A DNA stretch of 64,000 nt from Lepas anatifera (Eukaryota > Arthropoda > Thecostraca > Lepadidae), in NCBI GenBank assembly GCA_034440635.1, contig JAOTON010000768.1, forward strand, positions 558,001 to 622,000, written 5' to 3'. Positions 1 through 12,039 of this stretch are shown piece after piece. Under the pieces are notes generated by a model, which saw only the letters and a program-made list of their open reading frames with translations, was not told the DNA's origin and ran no database searches. The translations under genes were made by a program, and so were the position numbers. The stretch's first letter is position 1. Each line of letters starts with the position of its first letter.

Positions 1-250
1 TGCTAAAATGGTAAGTTTTTTAACCCCTGTCCCGACCACCAAATGAGGAATTTGACTCTTTTCGTGAGCTGTCGGTGGGTGTCTGACTCTTTCATAAATG
101 GTATCCGACTCCTTTCGTAGGGTGTATGAAGGGTGTCAGACTCTTCCAAGAAGGCGTTTGACTATCAGCACTTAGATTTGGGGTGGTCATGACACTTTTG
201 TAGAAAATTTTTCCCCTCACTGGAGAGTCTGACTCTTCTGTGACGTCACA
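1..250. repeat. Degenerate GACTC-type short repeats
   Basis: The motif GACTCTTTCRT/GACTCCTTTCG recurs irregularly (for example near 51, 85, 107, 148 and 229) with variable spacing. A related block lies at 2,275-2,350. It looks like an eroded simple tandem repeat; no coding potential is seen. Confidence 0.5.
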
Positions 251-539
251 GCACGTGCTATTTCCGTTTTTGTTGCTGCTGCAAAACGGCGCAAAACCGC
301 CTCATTCTGTGTGCAGAAGCAATGGAAGCAGGGTAAGGTAAGTGAAGATATAATTGTATGCAATGTATTGTAGGATTGATAGACTGATGCATTGGAGGAT
401 GCACATTGCACACTTAGGTGCCTTCAATTTAAGAAATATTATCGAGCATATCTTACAAGTCTGATTATTTGGTGGATACATTTTCAACACATGCTGTATG
501 CAGGGCGTCGCCATGGATATCTTTCCATGGTGGTCAGGA

Positions 540-985
540 TTGAAGGGGGCCCCCTATTCATGTTCCTTAAATAGGCTCCTAGCTTTTGGGGGCCTCCATT
601 CTGCTTTTCAATTCGGGTCTTTCTTTATAAGAAAGGGACTTCCTATGTTGAGCGCTTGGGGGCCTCCTTTATAAGTAAAAGCTCCTCCACGATAGGTCAT
701 TTATTGGTCGTCTCTTATAAGTAAGGGGTCCTCCTGGATAGGCCGTGTTTTAAAAGGCTTACTTTATAACTAAAGGGGCCGCCTATGTGGGCTGTTGAGT
801 GGATCTCTTTTTAAGGTCTCCTAAGTAGATCATTATGGGGCCTTCTCTATAGCTAGTGGGGCCTCCTGCATAGGCAAATTAGACCTCCTTTATAAGCAGG
901 TAAACCAGGCTCTTTGATACCCAAGGGGCTATTCCAGACTCTAAGTATCCGAAGGGGCCTCCTGAGGCAAGTGGAGGGCCTCCAA
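540..985. repeat. Degenerate tandem repeat rich in GGGGCCTCC
   Basis: Units of roughly GGGGCCTCCTTTATAAGTAA recur about every 30-60 bases in both fuller and shortened forms. Spacing is irregular, so this is a decayed minisatellite and not an active array. Confidence 0.55.
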
Positions 986-2274
986 AAATTAGCAATTGGC
1001 GTCGCCCCCATGGTGGCGACGTCCCTTACCGTATGGGCAATGAATTCTGTGGCTTCCAATACCATCCCGCATTTTAGTGTGTATTTGTTTACTAGGCGTC
1101 GCTAGGATTATTTACAATGACAATATAATACGATGCAATTAAAGGCATATATCGTGCAATGGGTATTCGGGGGAGACAAACAAGGGAAAATAAGCCAACC
1201 ACTGGGCGCGGGCGAGGGTGTACGGCGGGGGCCGCTATTGTGGTGGGGAGGGCGGTATGTTGCCGAGCGGCCGGAGGGGGTGGGGAGCCGGTTGGCGTAG
1301 TGGGGCGGATTTAGGCGGGGAAAAATATGATTGAGCCCATCGGCGCAAGAGTGTCATGCTTTCTTCTTTAGAAGGGAGGCGACGGTCCCCTGGCCCAACC
1401 CCTTGGATCCTCCCACATAGTTCATTTAATTTATTTTGTCTATCATTTGACCTCCATCTCTTCAGAACTATGTGTCATTATGTAATATGTGCTGCACGAG
1501 CTCCACATGTTAACATTTCCGATGCATTTCCAGAATTTGATCTAACCAATTTCATTCTTTCCAGGGCGTAGATTGAACCTGCTTGTAACATTTAACTTTG
1601 AACACCAGCACGATGTTTTTTATTACATATCTCTGTAAACAGCCTGAACGTGCTGTCTTTGCCAAACACTTTTCAAATCATAAGCAAGATATTCCACTCA
1701 ACATTGTGAGTACCTCCTATCGTAGGTGTTGAAAAGGCATCAGAGAATTCAGCGACTTCGTGCGGTAGTCTTCTGAGTCACTAGTTCGGGAGACTTTTGT
1801 GTGGTCTCCCGACCCCGAGGTCTCTCGACTCGATAGTGCCGAAAGGGATGTAGAAGCTAGTAAGAGCGCTGTACATTTTGTCACTACGTCTGTATCATGA
1901 TAATGTAAAGGCTTTTCCAAGACAGAGCCTCGGTGTTTATACCCGAATGTGGCGGCTGCATCATAACTCAGAAATCTTTGATGTGGGTGCAGAATTTCGG
2001 TGAATGCGAGCCGTGTTTGAGAACATGTTCGGTGATTGTGTTAAACTCGTGAACTAATATAAACACAGAAATGCTCATCCACCATTACTTTTTACGACCA
2101 ACTGGGTGGAGCGAGGGGTCGCAAGAAAAAGGACGCTAAGATACGGGGTCACAAGTAAAGAGTCAATCTACACTAACATCATGAGATGGCATCAATACAT
2201 GTGTATTGGCACCCTGATTTAGCGTACTTCGCAAAAAATACACCGTAAAGCAGTGTCAGCTACCCTTGAAATGG
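986..2274. other. Unrecognised DNA with a short G-rich patch
   Basis: No repeat family or protein homology was recognised. A G-rich stretch lies at about 1,200-1,330. Open frames here are short, overlap on both strands and resemble nothing known to me. Confidence 0.4.
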
Positions 2275-2350
2275 TGGTCAGGTAAGGAGTCAGATGGTTG
2301 TCGTGACTCCTTTTGATGAGGGTCGTGACTCCTTTCGATTGGGGTCATCT
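2275..2350. repeat. Short block of GACTCCTTTYGAT repeats
   Basis: Three close copies of a GACTCCTTTYGAT-like unit separated by GGGTCGT-like sequence. The block is related to the repeat at 1-250, so the two may be pieces of one eroded array. Confidence 0.5.
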
Positions 2351-2639
2351 CTTCTCCCAACCCCACAAAACTCTCAAATACTGGTGACAAAAAATACTAT
2401 GTTCTTTATTTTGCTACCCTAAACCAATTATGAATAGATAGCAGCGTAAATAACCGAAAAATCGGTCATTTTAAGACAAACTCCCAATTTCAAATCAAAT
2501 GCGCGACCCCTCGAAATTTTCGGATTTCGAAAATTTTGGTATCATTAAACTCAGCAGGGCCGAATGCACGGGATTAGACATGCCCACCTACAATTTTCAA
2601 GTCGGTAAAAGATGGGGCACCCTACTGCACAGTTATAGG

Positions 2640-2990
2640 GCTCACTGAGCTGAGCTAGGGGCTATGAGCTTGAATAAGTCCCTTGAGCTGTTCTGAAACC
2701 CTAAATCAGCCGGCATGGGGACCCATGAGCTGAGCTGGCCCCCAAAGCTAATCTGGGGCCCCTGTGCTCAACTGGGGGTCCTGAACTGGTCTGGGCCCCC
2801 TGAAGTCTTCTAGAGACACTGAGCTGAGCTAGGATCCGGAATCTTGACCTTGCCCCTTGAGCTATTTTGAGACCCTATGTAAGGCAGCCTGGGGTCCCCG
2901 GAGCTGAGCCGGGCCCATAAGCTAATTTAGCTCCCTGTGCCAATTTGGGCCCCTGTGTTGAGCTTCTAGGGTCTCTGTCTTACGTGGGAT
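2640..2990. repeat. Degenerate GAGCTGAGCTGGGCCCC tandem repeat
   Basis: The phrase GAGCTGAGCT followed by GGGCCC-type bases recurs about every 50-60 bases with heavy decay. No coding potential is seen. A loosely similar texture continues to about 3,080. Confidence 0.5.
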
Positions 2991-3432
2991 CCCCTTAATA
3001 GGCTGGTCTCTCAGCCCACGAGCCGGTCTGGGCCCTCAGAGCTGACTGATTTGGTTCCTGAGCCATGGTCTGAGCACTGGGGGCCTCTGCGATGACTTGG
3101 CGGCCACTGAGCGGCATAAACATAGTAATGGGGAGGGGGGTAGGAGAACCACTGGCCTCCCACTTTTCTGCAGTGGGCCCTCGCAACGGATATACAATAT
3201 AAAACAAGGGAACCCAGGCGGGCACGATAGCTTGTCAGGGAACGTTCCAGTTCCGTACTAAGCCCTCTGCAAGCCCATGGACCAGGAGCGCTTCATGAAA
3301 AAGGGTCAATGCGCCTACTACCCGAGTGCTTCCAGATGGGCCCCGAAAACTGGACCCAACCAAACTCCAGCCCAAACCACTCCCAGCACAGAGTACTAAT
3401 TCGGACACGCATCCTGCATCAAACGCCAAATG

Positions 3433-3917
3433 CTTTGACCTGACCTGAGGTCAGGTCCAGATCAAATTATATAAAATGGATATCATTAGAGCCGTAAAGA
3501 CAAGGCAATTCTAATGCAGCTAAAATGAACGCTCTATCACTATCCGTTACTGAGTTATTCAGTAAAAACCATTTTTCCCATGTATTTCCAATGGAGAGGT
3601 CGTGGCTAGTACCTGACCTTAAGTCATCGATATCAAAAATACCGGAAGATGTTTTAGAGAACCCGGTGGGCCCATTATGTGTCATGAGTTTCAATCGAAT
3701 AAGTTTATCCTGTTCCGACTTATGCCATCTTAAACTTGTTTTGAGGTCAGGTCACTTGACCTTTACTGGTGACCTGACCTGATATGACCTAAACTTAAAT
3801 TTTTACAGAAGTTGTAAAAATGATGAGAAAAAAGGCATACCAAGTGCCGCGGTTTTTCTACTATCTCCGAAAAACCCGAGGGGGCGGGTACCCGCCCCCC
3901 GTCAATGCGCGTGTTAA
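3433..3917 (-). mobile_element. T1 element, truncated copy
   Basis: This is the single-core half of T1 in reverse orientation. It ends rightward in the hairpin GGCGGGTACCCGCCC, the core CCCGTCAATGCGCGTG and TTAA. The double-core half is missing, and the left break meets unrelated DNA. The shared core block with TGACCTTAAGTCA-type sequence lies at about 3,590-3,650. Open frames on both strands (75 and 85 codons) come from that block. Confidence 0.85.
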
Positions 3918-4458
3918 GATCGCGTCATCTCGGGTGAGGTCACTAGTGCAAGTCAAGTGATCTCAACTCAAAAAATCGTTAAGACAGCATAAGTAAAAAC
4001 AGGGAGAATCTACCGAATTGAAACATATACCATACAATTGGCACACCGAGTAATACAACATATATTCCGGGATTTTTCATATCGATGACCCAAGGTCAGC
4101 TACGGATCATGACCTCTCCATTGAAAATTCATGAGGAAAACAGGAATTGGGTTGTATTTGTGTAGATAAAGCTAAGAATACCTTTATATTCTAAAAATGG
4201 TGCTCTAAAAAATGATTCTAACCCCAAATTAGTCAGAAGCTAGAGCCCAGAAACTCTTCTCAATCATGCCACCTTCTTTCACCTGTCATGACCTCAATAT
4301 TGACCTGAGCCAAAAGTGACAGATGTAGTAATGTTTATGAGCTATTTACCAGCACTCACGTTCTTTTCTATCCCGCATAGGAGCCGAGTTCGAGAGGGAG
4401 AGTTGGAACACCCCCACCAGGGCGAAGATGGCTCGGGGGCTCACCGGGCGGGTGTTAA
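3918..4458 (+). mobile_element. T2 element, 5'-truncated copy
   Basis: The interior and double-core end of T2 run from the TTAA at 3,914-3,917 to the TTAA at 4,455-4,458. The first ~160 bases of a full T2 are absent. The right end holds the CACCCCCACCAGGGCGAAG and CTCACCGGGCGGGTG boxes. It abuts T3 sequence exactly at an internal T3 TTAA site, implying insertion into T3. Confidence 0.8.
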
Positions 4459-4564
4459 GAATTGCATATTTAAGTGGAAACCACCATGTTTAGGAGGTAG
4501 AGGGGGCATCGATGCCCCCGGTGGGGCGAAGCAGGCGCCGGACTCCCGGTGGGGCGCATGTTAA
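4459..4564 (+). mobile_element. T3 element, 3' end fragment
   Basis: This is the double-core end of T3, with the hairpin GGGGGCATCGATGCCCCC and two CCGGTGGGGCG boxes, ending in TTAA. The GAATTGCATATTTAAGTGG at its start matches T3 immediately after an internal TTAA. The T3 interior downstream of that site is mostly deleted. Confidence 0.8.
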
Positions 4565-6274
4565 ACCAACACCGCCTGGGGTCCGATCGCCCCCCTCAGT
4601 ATTTCGCAAATTAATTGAGACGCGTATCGTTTTGCGGACGTCTAGGGTAATACATTTCACAACTTATGACTAAAAATTGGCATCAGGTTAGGTCAACGCA
4701 TTATGGCGTTAATTTTAGGCCCATGTATGGCCATTATGGTTTTCAAAAATGTGCAAACAAAACCAGGGTGTGACTCGACTTCTAGAAGAGCTGGATAAAG
4801 TTTCTAAGTCCTTGAAAGGAAAAACCTGCACGCTGGCATCCATTTTGAGGACAGATCAAGAGTATGGTCACCAGAGGTCACCAGAGGTTACGGTTTTCGA
4901 AATTGTTTGTGTTCGTAACTTTTGAACAGGATAAGGTACGGAAATAAATTTCGTATAATGGTGAGAAGCTAAACCGAAATATTCGAATGGCGTGCAGCAT
5001 GACCCTGAAATGCCATTTTTGGCCTTGACCTGAGTTAAAGGTCGTTATTTGACCTTGCAGGCCATTTGGCATATGATTCGAATCCTTGGGTCAGGAAAAA
5101 CACATTGATGCTTTTGGCTTGGTTCTAAGTTTAATGGTTCCTGGGCTAGAAAAGGATTTCTTATATGAGTAAAAATTTGTCACATTTTGGCCCTCTGCGA
5201 CGTCACGGGTTAACGGATAAGGTTAACACCCACACTGGAGAGGGGTCTGGCACTAACGCACACTGGAGGGGGCCTGGTAGGCCACCTCCCTGAGATCTCA
5301 GAAACTAAGAGGCAAAGAAAACCGTCGTTTTGGAGGTGGGTGGGGGGTATGTTGATCTACATCATGGTTAATTTTCATTGGCCTAGGTCAATATCTTCAA
5401 GGTCAAACGAGGTCATAAATGTCAAATATTGGCCATGCTAGGGACCTATTGGGAAATGCCGTTATTGTGTGGGAAAAAGGCGGGAATTAGCTAAAGGCGG
5501 ACCAGAGTCATAGAGGAGAGGTCGCAAAAAGTCTTCCGAAAATGTTGGGGTCAAGGTAATTCAAGGTCATTGACCTATGAGCTCATAATATGGTATACAC
5601 CCGATAATGTACATTTTGACTAACTCTATAGCCACTGTTTGGCGGGAAATGAGGATTGACCTTCAAAATGACCTTTGAACTTTACTTCTGACCTTGGCCT
5701 TTATATTGAGATACCTTAACTATGACGTCATAGTATAATACATGTCAAACCGGGTAACGCAATTCGACCGGAAGCACTGCGGGCAATGACCTTGAAAGTG
5801 ATTATATAACCGTGACGATGGCGAGCATGTGAGGTGACTTTGACATATCATCCCGTTTATATGGCTTATGACGTCATCACTCGGTCTACGATGCAAGTGA
5901 ACTGGTCGGACCTGGCAATTGTGGCGACCTCAAAATGCAGGTCTGACTGAAAATATATACGTCAAAAAAGCTTCAACCGATTTTCGAAATTAATTTTACC
6001 AATCGACGAGCCATTAAATACTCTCAAATGTGGCTAGGTATCGTTTTTCGGCTACGAGCGGTTCTCCGGCCACCTCGGAAAAATACATTGGGGGCCTCCC
6101 AGGCCCCCTCCAGAACACGTGTTAAAACTCGGCTGGAGAGTAGAAGATAGTAAAGCACTTCCAGTAACGTTTCACTTTTTCCGTATCACATCCGGTTCCC
6201 CAGATGGTAGAGGGGGTCGGATGGGACCCCAGGCGGCGTTGGGTACCAAAAGAGCCCAAGCGGTGCCGGATTAA
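4561..6274. mobile_element. T8 element carrying a nested T5
   Basis: The left end has TTAA followed shortly by ACCGCCTGGGGTCCGATCG. The right end has the inverse, GGATGGGACCCCAGGCGG, about 40 bases before the TTAA at 6,271-6,274. Removing T5 leaves about 815 bp. Only one copy is present, so the outer limits are inferred from the inverted ends. The interior holds several AGGTCA motifs (about 4,868-4,890 and 5,020-5,060). Confidence 0.6.
5223..6125 (-). mobile_element. T5 element, full-length copy 1
   Basis: A 903-bp element bounded by TTAA. The left end is double-core: CACACTGGAGAGGGG, then CGCACTGGAGGGGGCC. The right end is single-core with CCCCTCCAGAACACGTG. The interior is rich in TGACCTTTGACC-type repeats. 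It is closely related along its whole length to the copy at 18,774-19,663. It sits in a TTAA of T8. No long open frame is present. Confidence 0.88.
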
Positions 6275-6616
6275 AATGACACGTTAGATAGATTGGCCGT
6301 CGGTTCGGAGCTGGAGGAGGGGAATGGGGGTTGGGGGCGCTACGCCCACAGTCAGAGATTTAAAGGAAGAAACCACCCCAACAGCCCTCAGGTTCCTGCA
6401 GCCATGCTCCTAAATGCATAGTTGTTTCCACATAAAATCCACCTAAAATCGGTAGATATTTGAAGGCAAAACTCTGGAAGAAATACAAAGTTCTTATTTC
6501 GCCAAACCGAAAATTAATCAAGGTCTGATACCAACACATTTCATTGCAGCGCGTTATTTCACGGGCCATGCCATGACACTGAGTGTACATAATCATGTAT
6601 TTTTTCCGTCTGAACC
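6275..6616. other. Unrecognised DNA
   Basis: No repeat family or protein was recognised. A 94-codon minus-strand frame at 6,360-6,644 has no recognisable motif and runs into the adjacent foldback arm. Confidence 0.35.
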
Positions 6617-6826
6617 ACGTCCTAGCTTTTCCTCGGATGCCCATTAACTGAGTATTACTACCCGCGTCTTTGCCGTGATCCGAGGGCGTTAAAACGGGGC
6701 CCCAAAATGGGGTCTGAAGTAACTGAGACCGGGTTTTGGGACCTCATTTTGTAGCCGCCGGACCACGGCAGAAACGCCGGTAGTAATACTCAGCTAATTG
6801 GCATCCATGGAAAGCCAGGACGTACA
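6617..6826. mobile_element. Foldback/MITE-like inverted repeat
   Basis: Arms at about 6,617-6,690 and 6,759-6,826 are inverted copies. They share CTGAGTATTACTACC against GGTAGTAATACTCAG, CGTGATCCG against CGGACCACG, and flanking GGATGCCCATTA against AATTGGCATCC. The loop is about 70 bases. It is non-coding and its family is unknown. Confidence 0.75.
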
Positions 6827-6830
6827 TAGT

Positions 6831-6882
6831 ATGATGACGTTCACCATACTTGTGACATCACAAGCATGGTGAACGTCATCAT
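6831..6882. repeat. Near-perfect 52-bp palindrome
   Basis: ATGATGACGTTCACCAT on the left pairs with ATGGTGAACGTCATCAT on the right. The middle, ACTTGTGACATCACAAGC, is also largely self-complementary, so the sequence can form a long hairpin. It directly follows the foldback element. Confidence 0.85.
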
Positions 6883-7059
6883 GCCCCCCAAACTGGTGAA
6901 GGGTTTGTTTATTGCTTATTGGGTTCGGTTGTTAATCTTCATCAGATAGGTTAAATTGGGTAGGGATTATCAAAACAAGGTGATCATAGCTGCGATATAG
7001 CCTTATATGTTGAGGCACCCTTACAACAAAAGCACACGTGATTATTCTTTGTAACACAT

Positions 7060-7640
7060 ACATACCTATAAGACATGAATCCTGCCAGTGTATTTATGGC
7101 TGTGTGGCAACAACATGAAACCTGGCTGATTCTGCATGACCCTTTGGGTACAATATGAAGCCTGGCTGTGTGCATTTATGCCTGTATGGTTACAACATGA
7201 AGCTTGACTGTGTCTGTTTATAAACAGACACAGTCATATACAATGTGGGTACAACAACCCGGCTGTGTCTGTATGAATGCATGGCTACACTATGAAGCCT
7301 GGCTGTATCTGTAGGACTGTGTGGCTACAAAATGAGGCCTGGCTGTTCCTGTATGACTTTATGGCTGCAACACAAAATCTGGCTGAATCCGTAGGACTGT
7401 GTGACCAATATATGACACCCGGCTGTGTCTGTTTGACTCTGTACATAAAATATGAAACCCGGCTGTGTCTGTTGGACTCTGTGGCTACAATATGAAGCCT
7501 GGCTGTATCTGTAGGACTGTGTGGCTACACTATGAAGCCTGGCTGTTCTGTAGGACTGCGTGGCTACAATATGAAGCCCGGCTGTGTCTTTACTCTTTAG
7601 GACTGTGTGGCTACAATATGAAGCCTGTATGACTGCGTTT
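7060..7640. repeat. Minisatellite, ~40-bp unit
   Basis: About 13 degenerate units follow a pattern of GGCTACAATATGAAGCCTGG then CTGTGTCTGTAGGACTGTGT. Units are 39-42 bases with some longer ones. An open frame at 7,277-7,495 reads through several units and is a by-product. Unit 3 contains a 32-bp perfect palindrome. Confidence 0.9.
7205..7236. repeat. 32-bp perfect palindrome inside the minisatellite
   Basis: TGACTGTGTCTGTTTA is followed directly by its exact reverse complement. It uses the unit's own CTGTGTCTG phrase, so a unit appears to have been copied back on itself. Confidence 0.9.
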
Positions 7641-7649
7641 GCTTGCTCG

Positions 7650-9992
7650 CTAGGGCTCGTAAGCTCGTTAGTCTGAATTAGCTGCTTCCATCACATGCAT
7701 TTCCGCGACACTGCGGTATTGCACGGGCCACTCCGATAATGCCCTGCGGCATTATGCCCGGCGGCGGCAGTGGGCAGTGACCACCGAGGTGGCATCCGTC
7801 ACCATCCGTCTCCGCCCTGAATGCCTGCAAATGAGCGCAGACACGGCATGCATCGTTTATCCTGAGGCGGCCATGCCTGCCGGCTGTTGTCCCTCTGAGG
7901 AGCTAGACCGTCCCATTCACAGTGGCAAGCTGCTGTCTTCTGCCGCCGGCAAATGGTAGAAATAGCGAGGCAGAGCCGGAGCGCGGCGTAGAAGTCACAT
8001 ATGCATCGTTAAAACGGACCGGCTCGGCACTGTGGGTGGCCTAACCAATCAGTATACACATTCTCTTTTCTGACGGCCTTATTACTTTGGTATTTTTGTT
8101 AGATATTTTATTGGAGCGCAAAGCCGATGGCTGTGTATTACCTACAACCGGTGCCAGGACCATCTCTGTCACATTATCGAATTGGAGATAAAGATAAGAT
8201 TTGATAGGAATGCTACAGTTTTACTTATTTATAGACAAACAAAAAGGCGGAAATAAAATAATGTTTCGACGATTAGGTTTCATCCACTTGATTCCGTGAA
8301 TTATGCGCAAAAGTCAGAATAAGTGGTTAAAAAATAAAAACAAAAACAGAAAGTCTGCTCTTCACTTAGCATCGACCGTTGACTAGCCTAGTGATAAATA
8401 GCAAAACTCCCCAGTATCACTAGGCAATAACACAGAGAATATTAACTTGATTTTGTAATGCTCAACAAAAGCTGTCTATAAATCCGAATTCGACAAGGCT
8501 AGAGTCCGGCGGATTCTAGGAGCTGGTACTCCGATAACTGTAATCGTTGAAAAACGTTATGGGTTTGTGGTTAATATTTTTTAACAAATCATATTTGGGG
8601 GTTTTAGACACCTTTAAGACACATTAAATGAGATGGGTACGGATGAAATTCCACGGAATAAGAAGACTGAGGCCTCTGGGCAGAGACTGAATCTATATTA
8701 GTTGGGTCTTGCATGGACACCTTTGATAATGAAATTAAAGCAGCATTTACATCCGTTATGGTTGGTTGAAGCAGCTTACCTAAGTATGTATGTAGTACCT
8801 CAGCGACGAACCAGGGCTATGCGAGGGCAACTGCTCCATGTTCAAGCGGCTCGGGTGTAAGGGAATTAGGCGTGGTTTGTTGTCTCGCGCAGTGTTTTGC
8901 TTTAACCGCCATGTTACCCGATATCCCGAAGCCGACCGTTTTGATTGAACATTGGTAAGTTTTGAATTGAGTTTGTGTAAGAATATACGGAGCCATTCAT
9001 TTTGAATGATTAAGGGGCGATATTTTTCATGGCGTCCGTGAAGTGAAGTGCCAAGTGTTTTCCCGTTCATTTTCGTATTTTTCACTTTTACCGTTTTATT
9101 ATCTTACCCTGCCTCCTTTTTAGTACCATTCATCCTTCTTGATATTTTGGTGCGTGTATGTTAAGGTAGATACCCACTGTTTCGTCCTTTTGACTTCAGA
9201 TATATTTGGCTGACAGTTGCTGATTATACTCAATAAAGAATATCTACTTATTTCGAATTGAAATGGCACCATTCGTCTCATTGTTTGATATTAGAGGAAC
9301 ATCTTTTATAATAGGAGGAAAATATCCTCGGTTGGTTTTCAAAAGTTCATATATTTATGCTTTCTCACTATTGTTTTATTAGGATTCTGATGATTTTTTG
9401 TGCCCAAATATATACTCGCAGTGTATTAGCTCCATTTTGAATCCAGGATTCGAAAAGGCAGGTCATTTTATGAAAACCATTCTCTCTTTGATTAGAAAAA
9501 GTAGGGGAATTTAAACTGTATCCAGCGAATCGAATAGGGCTCTCGAGCACTGCATAGGCTTAAGATGCAGCGCATGACAAACTCCATAATACATTTAGGT
9601 GCTGGAGCATTTTTAACTCTCCGTGTAATGGTTTTTAATCACCAAGCGGGGCACCGCCACGAAATTTGGGAATTTTTACTGGGGTGAGATGGAACCCGGA
9701 CTGGCGATGATCGAGGGGGAGGCGAATTCTGAGCATATTCGTTATCATCGACAATGTTGCCGACGATGAACGTTACACATTTACGTAGGCCCACGCAGGT
9801 ACATACACACCTGATATGGAGAACATGCGAAAAATCTAGGTCGAGTCGTAGCAATTTGGGGACTTCCCCCTGGTACGCGAGTTGAGAGGGACAACTCCCC
9901 CGTTTTCGACGCTCATGCAACCAAGTTTTACAACCATAATTTTTACCGCTGGCGACCAGTTTCTAAATATGGCCTTGACAAGATTTTGTCGA
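7650..9992. other. Unrecognised DNA
   Basis: No repeat family or protein homology was recognised. The 101-codon minus frame at 8,780-9,085 and the 93-codon minus frame at 9,639-9,920 have no motif I know. A GC-richer patch lies at about 7,680-8,040. Confidence 0.35.
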
Positions 9993-10648
9993 TTATGCTG
10001 CATAAAAGTAACCGATAATCGCTAACAATCTAAAGCAATTGAAAACACCAAAGAGTATATTAATATTTCGATACCGTGTCTTCGTCTGAAAAAATGTTTT
10101 GAATTTGAAAGTCATTGATGGCAATGATTTTAAATTCAATTTAAGTTTTAGGCGAACAGCATGCAGGTAGACGTGGAAAAAATTTCTTAACATCTTGCGA
10201 AGGATATAGTATGATGAACTAACCACACATTTGTTATTTAAGCAATTTCATCTAAAAACTACATGCTACAAAAACTACACACACACATACATATATGTAC
10301 AGTCTGCAACAAATATATCGATGTAACAGTGAGTAAAACAATTATCAGCGATGGATGTGTGGTGGTGTGGTGAGTGTTTATGCGTGGTGGTTTGGTCCTA
10401 AGTGGTATAAGTGTATGTGTAGGGTACTGGCTGTAGGGTCTATAGAAATCCGAAAACGTAGACCACACATTAATAAACAATTCTCCTCGTGGCGCCTCCT
10501 ACAGCCAGTACCCTACACATACACTTATCAATGACTTTCAAACTCAAAACTTTTTTTCTGACGAAGACACGGTGTCGAAATATTAATATACTCTTTAGCG
10601 TTTTCAATTACTTTAGATGAGCGATTATCGGTTACTTTTATATGGCAT
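9993..10648. mobile_element. Nested foldback repeat
   Basis: The outer arms (about 9,993-10,120 and 10,527-10,648) are inverted, diverged copies. They share GTAACCGATAATCGCT, AGAGTATATTAATATTTCGA and GTGTCTTCGTC. Inner arms at 10,409-10,436 and 10,500-10,527 match closely as AAGTGTATGTGTAGGGTACT and its complement. The central ~60 bases are unpaired. No coding frame spans it. Confidence 0.8.
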
Positions 10649-12039
10649 AATCATCATGACTAGCACACTCAAAACGGCACTTAAAACTCTTAAAGATTTT
10701 GTTGAGGCAGCCTGTTGGAAATATGTTTTGTTTGAAACATGTGCCAGTGTCATATCTAGTAAAACGAATTCTATTGAAGGGTGTTCTGCTGTGGCTCTTT
10801 TTAACCAAGTGAAAGTGCAGGAGCCTCAGAGTGAGCATCTCTTTCCTGATTGAAAATCTTACCGTAGTAAAAAATGACTGCCTTAGATGAGGAAGAATTT
10901 GAGCTTACTCAGTTATCTTGCCAAGCTTCTTGCCACGTTTTTCAAACATGATTGTTATAGAACTTCTGGTTTGAAATGTTTCGCGTTGTCACAATGTCAG
11001 CTCTTTTACCCCGTCAGAGCCTGGGATGACATTGGCACTTTCGAGGGCGTCTATTTGTTATGCAAAGGATACATTTTTATATTTTTGGCAAGAAGGACCA
11101 ATCCGTGGGAAGCGAGCAAGCCGTTCAAGCGTCATTTCACGCAGTAACTCGTCTAAGGAATTTTCACTAAGTGGCATTCCAGCTAACTCAAGCAACCCTA
11201 CCCAATACAAAGGCAGCAATGCTAGAACTAAGCTTCAGTTGGGAGGCAGGCCATGCCAACAAGCCAAAAAAAAAACGTTGCGCGGTGAAATCGGTGCGTG
11301 ATGGCTGCAAGGAATATTCAAATTTCTTTTCACATTAAAATTGTTCTTTTTCATGATGATCTTTATTCATCCCATATACACCGTATGTAACGCAATACAC
11401 CAAGCCGGAAATAGAGGCAGCGGCACGATAGTTAAGAAGCATTTTGCTTTCAAAAACAATACCAATTTCGTGAAACTGCATCAAATTGGTTCGCGTCTTT
11501 TCTAAAATACCATTATTCCCAAAGTTGGGGCGGGCCAATGCCCCTGCTGCCTTGGGGGCCAACTGCCCCCCACCTGCCCCCAGTTCCCATGTCCTTGATG
11601 AAAGGCGATGAAAAACATCGTTTTATGGAGAATATGAAAAATATGATAATGATAATTATCATTTTCTGCCAAGTATTATTTTGATCGCCTATCATTAGTT
11701 GATCATGAGTTGTACTCGCGATCTTGAGTTGCACTCGAAACTGGTGACTCCTCTTTGGCTAATTAAAATATTATCTGAAGTAAATGTAGCAGAAAATTAT
11801 CATTACCATCTTTTTCATATCCACGACTCAAGTCGACTCTGCCGAATTTTATCTGGGCTACAAATAGTTTTATGGAACGTTAATATATCAATGCTAACGT
11901 GGGGAGCACATAATTTGTTAGTATTATTTCCATTTGTGAACACCGTTTACCTACCACAAACGTGATCGTTCCTCGGATCTTCAGAGCTGTGCCCATTAAG
12001 GATCATGACTTACCTCTAAAGTGATCCCTAGGAGCGATA
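10649..12039. other. Unrecognised DNA
   Basis: No known repeat or protein was found. A short run of GCCCC-rich sequence lies at 11,527-11,585. All open frames are below 92 codons and lack recognisable motifs. Confidence 0.35.

Noticed and set aside
7060..7640. CRISPR-like array
   Set aside because: Units are contiguous and degenerate with no unique spacers, and the genome is eukaryotic; it is a minisatellite.
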